The notes under the pieces: generated by a model
The model's input: only the letters and a program-made list of their open reading frames with translations
Database searches by the model: none
What the model was told of the DNA's origin: nothing
In this document: positions 55,967 to 64,000 of the stretch, piece by piece
Numbering within the stretch: the stretch's first letter is position 1
Layout: each line of letters opens with the position of its first letter
Position numbers and translations under genes: made by a program
NCBI RefSeq assembly: GCF_002813555.1
Contig: NZ_CP025057.1
Location: 558,001 to 622,000 of the forward strand
Origin: Spiroplasma floricola 23-6
GTDB taxonomy: Bacteria; Bacillota_I; Bacilli_A; Mycoplasmatales; Mycoplasmataceae
DNA length: 64,000 nucleotides
Reading direction: 5' to 3'

Positions 55967-57082
55967 ATGTTCTATAGCAATTCATTAAAAGCTATTGTAG
56001 ATGTCGTTTCAAATTTTAATTTTTGAAGTATTTTAATAGCAGCTTCACTTGTTATATTTATAGGATTTATCTTTCAAAAAAAGCAATTAATTTTTGCTGA
56101 TTGAGAAAAGGTGATTGTTAAAATAATATTGTATGTGGCATTGCCCGCACTAGCTTTAAAAAGTTTTTTAATAGATATTAATACAGAAAATATTTGAGAA
56201 TCAGTTGCAATAGCAATTATTGGTTTAATTTTTTATACAAGTTTAACTTTTGGATCAAAATACTTTTTCTTAAAAACTACAAAATCAAAACAAGATACAC
56301 TTGCTATGAGTGTTGCTTTTTCATCAGCAGTTTATTTTGGAGTAATGATAATTAAAGCAATTTATCCACAAAAGCAACAAGAAATTGATTTATATTCATC
56401 TTTATTTTTAGTAGGTTTTTGAATTTTTATGTACTCTGCTGCTGCAAGTATTATGCAAAAAAAATATTATGATGAAAAAACAATTCAAGAATCATTACTT
56501 GATCAAAACAAAAAATGATGAGATTTCTTTAAGGTTTTTAAAAATCCAATAATAATTGAAACTTTTGTTGGAATATTTTTATGACTATTTCAATTGATTC
56601 CTGGAGTTAACATTATTAAAGGAGGATATTCAATAAGCAGAGTTGATAAATATATACCAGGAGTAAATCAAATTTTATCAATTTTAGCACCTCTAGCAAG
56701 TCCGCTTGCATGATTTTCTATGGGATCAATTTTGGCAAAAAGTGAAATAAAAGAAGCATTTAAATCAAAATTAGTTTGATGAGCTTCATTTGTTAAAAGT
56801 TTTATAACACCTTTAATTTGTCTGGTTTTATTTATTATTTTCTCATTAGTTTTTAAATCAATTTCAGAAACTTCAATATCATCTTTAGCTTTAGTTTTAA
56901 GTATTGCAATTGTTGCTTCTCCAACTGCAAATACAATAGTGGGTTATGCTATTTTATATGATAAAGAACCCAAAATAGCTTCGCACATAGGAACATTAAC
57001 AATATTATTAAGTATTGTAGTGATACCAGTATGAATACTTGTTGCATCAGCAATTGGAGCAACAAGTTTATTTACACAATAA
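55967..57082 (+). CDS. Auxin efflux carrier (AEC) family transporter
   Basis: 371 residues with about ten membrane segments in two halves. VIVKIILYVALPALALKSFL and the second-half LAPLASPLAWFSMGSIL and SIAIVASPTANTIVGYAI match the broken-helix motifs of AEC/MdcF malate-permease-like carriers. Fifteen or so TGA-Trp codons split it under the standard code. AGGAGAGATAG is the ribosome site. It may export or import small organic acids such as malate; the substrate is not determinable. Confidence 0.85.
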
Positions 57083-57720
57083 TTAAAAAATTAAAAATAT
57101 TAAGTTCTAAAGTGAATGTATGCAAAGAGTTGTAAATTTCATTTTTTAAAGAAAAGTCAAAAAAGTTGATTTTTTTTTTTTTTTTATAATTAATAATAAC
57201 AGTTTGAATTATTCTGAAATTCTTAAAAAAGAAAGATAAATGGAGTATAAAAAAATAAGATATTTTAATTTCTTAATATTATTTACATTTAGATATTAAT
57301 ATTTAAAATCAACTTAAAAATATTTTAATAATTTCAAAATCCTTTTAAGTTCTCTATAGTCTATACACTTTAATTATATAATTTATTTAGAAACAATATT
57401 ATATACAGAAAAGATTCGAAGGAAATGTAAAGTGCTAAAAAATTTTTTGCAGATTAAGTTGCTATATTTTTTTATTAAAATTAATAATGTAAAAGAAAAA
57501 CCTCTATAGATAATAATGTCTATACTATATAAAAGTTTTTAATCTATATTTGCAAAAATAGTTATTATTAATTTTGTAATTTTATTATCTTTAAACATAT
57601 AATTTTAGTTATGTTTTTTAATAATAATAGTAATAATAATTTATATTCAATAAGCAATTTACTTTTTAAAAACTTGAATATATGTCATTTATTATGAAAT
57701 ATTTGAAGGAGGTGAAAAAA
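57083..57720. other. Gene-free stretch with orphan poly-T promoter element
   Basis: About 640 bases without a supportable gene. It contains a copy of the lipoprotein promoter/terminator element (57141-57215), an inverted repeat TATAGA-8-TCTATA at 57505-57524, and a strong AAGGAGGTG just before the next gene. No lipoprotein follows the element. Confidence 0.55.
57141..57215 (+). repeat. Duplicated lipoprotein promoter/terminator element, orphan copy 1
   Basis: Matches 47995-48070 nearly base for base: TTTTTTAAAGAAAAGTCAA, AAAAG, TTGATT (-35), 16 T, TATAAT (57185-57190), then ACAGTTTGAATT (57199-57210). The spacer is 13 nt. It follows the AEC gene and could terminate it. Confidence 0.75.
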
Positions 57721-58119
57721 ATGAGTACTACATCGAAAGGTTTAGGAATTGCAGGTTCAATAGTTATGATTGTAACAACATTGATATCTTCAATTATAGC
57801 TATTATTGCTTGTGCATATCTATTATCTAAAGAATTAACAGGAACAGATAAATGAATTGCAGCAATTATTGTATTAGTAATTTTAGCAATAGGATTGATG
57901 ATAACAATAGTATTTCCAATTATTATTTTAGTATTTTTAACTTCCAAAGATAAAAGTAATAAAAAAATATTAGCAGCAGGAATACTTTCAATTATTGTTG
58001 CAGCTCTTTCAATATTAGGATCTATTTCAAATCCAATTTACTGGATAAATTTAATATCTGCAGGTTTACTACTAGCAAGTGGTATTATGATCTGTAATGA
58101 ATATAAAAAAGCAAAATAA
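57721..58119 (+). CDS. Small multi-pass membrane protein
   Basis: 132 residues with four hydrophobic segments (~8-38, 47-75, 83-103, 108-125) and little else; DKSNKK loops are cytoplasmic. Unrecognised. AAGGAGGTGAAAAAA is the strongest ribosome site of the window, so it may be abundant. It lies between the two orphan promoter copies, but its own transcription start is not evident. Confidence 0.75.
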
Positions 58120-58696
58120 AATTTTTAAATTAATAAATATAATTCTCTGAGTATAAGTAATGTTGGGAAAACATAAAGAAAATATAAGGAGAGTTTTTTA
58201 TTTTAATTTTTTTAAAAAGAATAATTTAGAATAATTACAAAAAACACTGACTTTTTTTTTTTTTTTTTATAATTAATAATAGCAATTTGAATTGTTCTTA
58301 AATTCTTAAAAAAAAAAAAAAAAGTATATGGACGATAAAAAAAGTTGATTATTAATGGCGTTAGAAAACTTATTCTGATAAACTTTTCCTATATAATATA
58401 ATTAATTGAAATAGGAAAAAATATAAATTGTTTCGATTTTAAACCAAAAAAAAAAAAAAAGTATTCTTATTATAAAAAGTCTAGTCATAATAGTTCAAAT
58501 AATTGAAAACAATATTATGATAAAAAAAATAAATAAACTAGTTGATGTCAAAAAAATATATAAAATAAATTAAAACTTTTGATTAATATTTTTATTCAAA
58601 AGTTATTCAAATAAAAAAATACAAGATAAATTAATAAGTCAATTTTAAAAAGCTACTTTGAAATACAATTATTAATTTAAATAATATGTTATAAAT
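58120..58696. other. Gene-free stretch with several long homopolymers
   Basis: No gene seen. It contains 17 T (58252-58268), 16 A (58308-58323) and 15 A (58446-58460), the first inside orphan promoter copy 2. Confidence 0.55.
58240..58323 (+). repeat. Duplicated lipoprotein promoter element, orphan copy 2
   Basis: CTGACT (-35), 15-nt T-only spacer, TATAAT at 58268-58273, GCAATTTGAATT at 58282-58293, then TTCTTAAATTCTTAAAA as in copy 1. No lipoprotein follows; a 16-A run comes instead. Confidence 0.75.
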
Positions 58697-58738
58697 AAAC
58701 TTCATTAGTAAATATTTTAATATTTACTAATGAAGTTT
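58697..58738. repeat. Perfect 20-bp inverted repeat hairpin
   Basis: AAACTTCATTAGTAAATATT, 2-nt centre, exact complement. It lacks a T tail and no gene ends nearby, so it may be a relic terminator or a structured element. Confidence 0.75.
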
Positions 58739-58916
58739 TAATTGCTTTCTCAAATTATTGAAATAAATTAAATCTTTTAAAACTAAAACAAATAAATTAA
58801 AAAATTTATTATAATCACAAAAAAATATGTTAATCTTAATACTTTATAAAAAAAATATTGAAGTTATTTTTTTTTTTTTTTTTGAAAAATAGCATAAATT
58901 ATATTGAAATGAAAAA

Positions 58917-58952
58917 AAATCCCACACAAGAAAGAAGTGTGGGATTTGTTTT
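58917..58952. terminator. Terminator of the ABC exporter gene
   Basis: AAATCCCACAC / GTGTGGGATTT, 11-bp GC-containing stem with a 9-nt loop and A/T tracts on both sides. It closes the leftward exporter gene. Confidence 0.85.
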
Positions 58953-60905
58953 TTATTTTGATAATTGATATAAAGTTTTGAATAGTCCTTCAGTTGAAAT
59001 TAATTTTTCAAAATTTCCTGTATCAACAATTCCTTTTTTTTGCTCTAAAACATAAATTTCATCAAAATTTTTAATTGTACTTAGTCTATGAGCAATTGAT
59101 ATTGTTGTTCTTCCTTCCATTAAACTTTCTAATTCTTTTTGAATTTCTGCTTCAACAATATTGTCAAGAGCACTTGTTGCTTCATCAAGTATTAAAATTT
59201 CAGGATTTTTTAAAATTAATCTAGCAATTACTAGACGTTGTTTTTGTCCTCCACTTAATTGTGCTCCTCGTTCAAATAAAATTGTTTCATATTGATCTGG
59301 TCAACTCATAATTAAGTCATGTATTTTTGCTTTTTTACAAGCTTCAATTATATCCTTGTGATTTTTATTTTCTAAACCATAACTTACATTTTGATAAATG
59401 TTTCCACTCAGTATTTGAGGTTCTTGATCTACATAACCAACTTTATCTAATCATGATTTTAAGTTTAATTCCTTTAATTTAATTTTATTGTTAATAAGAA
59501 TTTCTCCTTGTTGAGGATCATAGAAACGAAGCAATAATTTTGCTATTGTTGATTTTCCACTTCCAGTAGGTCCAACAAAGGCATACTTTTTACCTTTAAC
59601 TAAATCAATATTAAAATCTTTAATAATAAATTCATCAGTTTGAGGATAGGCAAATCCAATATTTTTTAAGCTAATTGAATTAACTGTTTCGTTAATTTCT
59701 TTTTCTTTATCTTTTTCAATAAAAATTTCACTTTCAAGCAAAGCACTAACATTTACAGCAGATACTCTTGCTTGAGGAGCGTCAGAAATTATTTGTCGCA
59801 ATTGCATAATTGGAATTGTCATAACAATAACACCAGCTGTAAATGAAGTCATAATACTAATTAGAGCTTGAGTTTGATTATAAAATAGAAATACTCCAAA
59901 TATAATGGATGCCATTGAAAAGCTTCCTATACCTCCAATTATTAATGCAGAAGGGACTTCTGAAGCAAAGAATTTTTTCTTTTTCTTTTTAGAAACATGA
60001 TCGATCATTTCGTCAAAATGTTGTTTTTCTTCTTTAAAAGTTCCAACAGATTTAACTAATCTTATGTTATATATTTTTTCACTCAATTCATTGTCTAAAC
60101 CTTGTGAGATTTTACTAATTTTTCTTGTTGCTTTATTTGAAATTATTATTGTTATAAAAATTATTAACATAAAAGCAAGTAATAACCCAAATACACATAA
60201 AGCTAATTTTCAACTAATATTAAACATTAATATTGCAGAAAATGAAATTGTAATTGTTGATAAAAAGTAAATAATTGGTGCTTCTTTTATGTAAGAAGAG
60301 ACAATAGAACTATCTTTTACTATTGTTGAAATTAATTGACCAGTTTTATTAGAATTAAAATAATGTAAGTCTTGATCAATTATTTTATTTATAAGTTTTC
60401 TTTTTAATTGTGTTTCATATGCTTGAGCAATATGACCACTGATAATAAAATTTATATAAGAGAGTATTACAACAAGTGTAACATCAAAAATCATTGAAAA
60501 TGATAAAGCATATAAACCAAAATTTTTACCAAATAAAGTTATTGATAGGTTTTGTCCATCATAATGAACAAAATCATAAAAGAACTTTTGAATTATTTGT
60601 TCATATACGCTAGATCCAACATTTATACTATTTAAAATTTGATCAATTTGTTCTTGAGTCAAATTCAATCCTAATTGTTTAATGATTTCATAAATATCAT
60701 TTGTTTTCAATGAAAGCATTGAATCTAAAACACTTTTAGATACTAAAAGAGCTGTAATATATTCAATTGCTTTAATATTTCAAATTAACAATAAAGCAAT
60801 TGAAACTGTTATCATAAACATTAAAAATGTTAATATTTTTTTGTTTTTCATTGCATTGAATAAGTGAACGTAGAGTTCTACTTTTTTTCTTTTTTTAATA
60901 ATCAT
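58953..60905 (-). CDS. ABC transporter, fused membrane and ATPase half-transporter (exporter type)
   Basis: 650 residues. About six membrane segments occupy ~15-340, with an unusually long hydrophilic loop (~65-115) after the first segment. The ATPase half from ~400 has GPTGSGKST (Walker A), [20 protein letters not shown] (Walker B, Glu present) and SIAHRLST (H-loop). Such half-transporters dimerise and export drugs, lipids or peptides. It is divergent from the marR gene with ~140 bases between; the palindromic operator there likely regulates both. A basic N-terminus (MIIKKRKKVEL) leads the first segment. Confidence 0.93.
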
Positions 60906-60954
60906 TTTTTTCTATTCCCCGTATTTTTCTTTATAATAAATATTAGTGACAAAT

Positions 60955-61025
60955 ATTATTTCAAATAAGTTATATTATTTCAAATAGATTAACTCATTTC
61001 ATATGAAACAAGTTAATCTTATAAT
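60955..61025. promoter_or_regulatory. Divergent control region with palindromic operator and direct repeats
   Basis: 60987-61018 is a near-perfect 32-bp palindrome (GATTAACTCATTTCATATGAAA..., two mismatches per arm) centred on TTTCATATGAAA. Two direct repeats ATTATTTCAAATA lie at 60955 and 60974. TATAAT for marR is at 61020-61025, just beyond the palindrome, so a bound MarR would block it. The exporter's promoter lies leftward. Confidence 0.7.
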
Positions 61026-61043
61026 AGTTTTTTAGAGGTGTCA

Positions 61044-61481
61044 ATGAAAAAACAATACAATTTAGATAATTTAAGTACTCTTGTAAAAGGAAACTTAGTT
61101 ATTATCATCTTAAGTAAAAGAATAAGTTTAAGAATGATCAGAAAATATCCAGATCTATATAGGTTAGCATATTTACATTTAATGTTTATTAAAAATGTTG
61201 AAGGTATCAGTCAAGTAGAATTAGCTGATTTAACAGATACAAATACTTCAACAATACACAGAAATATTCAAATTTTAATTAAAAACAATTATATTGAAAA
61301 AAAAGTCTCTTCAAGAGCAAATGAAAATGAATTGTATTTAACTCAAAAGGGTGAAAGTGTAGTTAAAGATATTATTGAATGAGTTAATGAATATGAAAAA
61401 GAAATGGGATTTAATGAAGAAAATACAAAAGAGTTATCATTAATGTTTAAAAAAATGATAACTAAATATTCTGATTTTTAG
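61044..61481 (+). CDS. MarR-family transcriptional regulator
   Basis: 145 residues. Winged HTH in residues ~50-115: GISQVELADLTDTNTSTIHRNIQILIKNNYIEKKVSSRANENELYLTQKG-like, the usual MarR wing (DRAxxxxLTxxG). Helices at both ends allow dimerisation. ATG at 61044 is chosen over GTG 61038 because AGAGG sits 5 bases upstream. It is divergent from the ABC exporter and likely represses it and itself through the palindrome at 60987. Confidence 0.9.
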
Positions 61482-61991
61482 ATTAAAATACTTTAAATTT
61501 AAAAAAAGAACAATATTTATTATATAAAAATAAGCTAAAAAGAGTTATTAAAAAGTATAATGAAAAAAGCTATACAGTTTTGATTATGCTTATTTGTTAC
61601 TACTTTATACTTTTAATAAGCCAAATAGCTTAATGTTTATAATGTCAAAAACAAATCAAACTATGCCAATTATTATGTATAAATTTCAAGAATTTCTATT
61701 GTATTTATAATAAAACCTATGATTTAAATTGCTAAAAGAGATTTAATCTAAAAGTTTAAAAGAGAAAAGTACTAAAAAGCTTTTCTTTTTTTTAATTAAG
61801 CAGATTTAAATATTAAATAAAAACCTTAATATTCTAATTTGAATAAAATATGTGTTAATATATTTTTAAGTTTAAAACTAAAAATAGTTTTAAGGGTAAA
61901 CTTTGTTTTGTTCTAAAATTAAATGAATAAAAAAATTCATATAATAAAAATGTACTTATAAGTTAATTTATGAAACTTTGTAGGTGAATAT
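61482..61991. other. Gene-free AT-rich stretch with one terminator
   Basis: About 510 bases. A hairpin AGAAAAG / CTTTTCT with 8 T at 61761-61793 is the only structure. A 22-codon open frame at 61640 is too short and lacks a ribosome site. Confidence 0.55.
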
Positions 61992-62684
61992 ATGCTAAAA
62001 ATAAAAAAATGAAATAAACATTTAATATATTTTATATTTGTTACAATAATTTTTATTCATTTTTGTTTAATAACTATAAATGAATATGAAGTTTTTATAA
62101 ACAAAAGAACAGATAGTATATTTAAACATTTTAATATTGTTTTAAATACACTATTTATGCTTATAATGTTATTTACTTTGATTATTCAATTTAGTAAATT
62201 TATGCATTTTGTTGATATTAACAGTAACAATCAAAATTTGAAATGAATGATAAAAAAAGAGAATTTAGAAATTTTGGCTAAAATAATTTATCTAACTTTA
62301 CCTTTTATTGCTTTATTTTTAATAAATTTTTACATAAGAAGAAGTAGACATTTTGAATTTACTATTTGAATTTTAACTTATACTTCTTTAACTGCTATTT
62401 CAATGATTGTTTTAACAATATTGACTTTTATTTATAAATTTGTTGTTAAAAAAAATATTATAGCAAATTATGAAGAGGATTTTATTTTTAAAATGCAATT
62501 ATTATATTTACGTTCCTTATTTCATTTAAATATTTTTGATTTTAAAAATCAAAAATTTAAATTTAAAGAAGCTATTAAAGTTTTTCTTTCTTATTTACAT
62601 CAAGAAAATGAAATGAGATATTCATTAAAAAATTCTCTATCTTTAAAAGATATGAAAAAAGCAACAATTCCACCAAGGATTTAA
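61992..62684 (+). CDS. Hypothetical membrane protein
   Basis: 230 residues, not recognised. Four membrane segments (~10-28, 48-66, 95-112, 122-150) precede a soluble C-terminal domain (~155-230) rich in Phe/Lys. GTAGGTGAATAT is a weak ribosome site. It lies ahead of a lipoprotein gene (92-base gap) but its own terminator is not obvious. Confidence 0.65.
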
Positions 62685-62776
62685 TTTTTTGTAATAACTT
62701 GAAAAAATACTTATATGCTTAAATTCAAAGTTTAAATTTTTATGTATAAATTTAAATGAAAGAGAAGTATAAAATT

Positions 62777-64000
62777 ATGAAAAAATTATTATCATTATTA
62801 GGAGCATTAGGAATAACTGCTTCTACAAGTATAACAGCAGTTGCATGTGCAAAACCATCATCTTCAAATACAAAAACAGAAGATGTTTTATTAAATAATG
62901 TTTTACCCGAAACTATTTTAAAAGCTTACAAAGAGAAAAACCCAAATGCAAATATAGATGAACTTGAAGTATTTGATTACAATCAAAATAGTGCACGATT
63001 AGTTTATAAAAAATCTTCAAATTCTAATGGTAAATTTGAACCAATTATTTTTAATTATAAAATTAAAGCTTTAGATTTATCTGATAACAATCAAGCATTG
63101 GTAAGAAATATTCTTGTAGGAGAAATGGATGAGAATGGTGTTATAAATAAAACAATTAGTGCAAGTGATGTAGTGAAGAATAAAAAAGTTACAAAAAATT
63201 CAATAAGAACTTCATTTGCAATAATGAACGGAGTTTTCTTAAATGAAGAAGATATTGAAATTGGAGATATAAATTATAATAACGATACAGTAACAATCAA
63301 ATCAAAAAATCAAAATATTTTAAAAGGAACTGAAGAAGTTATTTTAACACTTAACAAAAATGTAAGTTCAAATGATATTTTAAAAGTTACAGAGATAGGA
63401 AATATTTATTTGCCAGGATCTTTATATGATAATAGAAGAAATTATTTTGATGGAACTTATAAAGATGAGCAAGGCAATAATGTTGCTGAAGGAAATATTC
63501 TTGTAGCTTTACCTATATTGTTTCAAAATCTAGGAGATAGAAATAAACTATTCTCTTATTTAGCAACTGATTTAGTTTTATCAGCTATGGCTATTGCAGG
63601 AGTTAGTTCTTCAAAAATAGAAGAAAATATGTCTATGAATTTCTTTAAATTAAACTTATCATGAGGGGGAGAACAAAATAGTTTGGTTTCAAATAATATA
63701 ATTACAGCAACTGATTCACAAACAGTAAATATTAAATTTAATTTGCAAAAAGAAGATAGATTGATTTTAGGAGAACATAGACCCAGTTCAAAAGACTTTA
63801 CAGTATCAAAAAAAGCATATGCTTCTAAAGACATTAAAACAATAATTTCAGAGATTTATGATCAAGCAGATAGTGCTTTTAAAAATCAAGTATCAAAAGA
63901 AATGTTTATAAAGTTTTCAACAATTAATTTTGCAAGTGAAAATGAAACTCCAACAATTGAATTGCTTCCTGGAGGAGATTATGTTTATGCATTTGACCCA
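62777..64000 (+). CDS. Lipoprotein (3' end beyond the window)
   Basis: At least 408 residues are visible. Signal MKKLLSLLGALGITASTSIT with Cys24 (AVACAKPSS). The body is beta-rich with LYDNRRNYFDGTYKDEQG and DVVKNKKVTKNSI; no enzymatic motif recognised. ATG at 62777 chosen because AGAGAAG precedes it and the signal starts there. The family is different from the 24177/46114/48106 group. Promoter elements are not clear. Confidence 0.8.

Noticed and set aside
61640-61708. 22-codon open frame MSKTNQTMPIIMYK...
   Set aside because: No ribosome site, no context and chance length for this base composition.

Overview
The window comes from a wall-less, AT-rich mollicute of the Spiroplasma/Entomoplasma/Mesoplasma type. 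Almost every gene reads through in-frame TGA codons that must mean tryptophan (genetic code 4). The six lipoproteins with a visible N-terminus all start MKK(I/L) and carry the lipidated cysteine at residue 24. Sugars enter through PTS permeases, and there is an anaerobic ribonucleotide reductase. No rRNA, tRNA or CRISPR array is visible.

Layout. 0-3.6 kb: the 3' end of a GH85-like endo-glycosidase, an ABC-2 export pair and a coiled-coil protein. 3.6-9.2 kb: flavin oxidoreductases, a HAD phosphatase, a dead 6-phospho-beta-glucosidase fragment, a DUF285 surface lipoprotein and manA. 9.2-16.1 kb: a fructose-type PTS, then an rpiR-malX-malY-ridA cluster. 16.3-26.1 kb: a decaying zone of large ABC permeases with broken ATPases, a dead ROK kinase, a dead membrane protein and lipoproteins with a lost lipobox or a premature stop. 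26.2-33.2 kb: a second ABC-2 pair, a PLD-helicase-DUF3427 protein, a two-gene membrane locus whose second protein ends in an AraC-type DNA-binding domain, and an SDR. 34-41 kb: a sucrose utilisation operon (two PTS permeases, a GntR regulator, scrB, scrK). 42-44.6 kb: nrdDG behind two perfect DnaA boxes. 44.7-50 kb: an intact IS3-family element and two tandem paralogous lipoproteins. 50-57 kb: a flavodoxin-fold reductase, a DUF4091/GH123-like glycosidase lipoprotein, small membrane proteins, the GTPase EngB and an auxin-efflux-type carrier. 57-64 kb: a small membrane protein among duplicated promoter-like DNA, a divergent ABC exporter/MarR pair and a final lipoprotein.

Working together: surface glycosidases (GH85-like, DUF4091-like) could release host sugars, PTS permeases import and phosphorylate them, and ManA, ScrB and ScrK feed them to glycolysis. 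None of the glucose-family PTS permeases carries an EIIA domain, so they must share one encoded elsewhere. MalY (a C-S lyase) and RidA (imine deaminase) form a plausible amino-acid catabolic pair inside the malX cluster.

The strongest unexplained signal is a family of 15-17 nt homopolymer runs. Several lie exactly between a -35-like and a -10-like element and are followed at a nearly fixed distance by a CAATTTGAATT box. Two copies drive tandem lipoproteins and two are orphans. This looks like a slippage-tuned (phase-variable) promoter system. The second notable item is the membrane-embedded AraC regulator locus at 31-32.3 kb.
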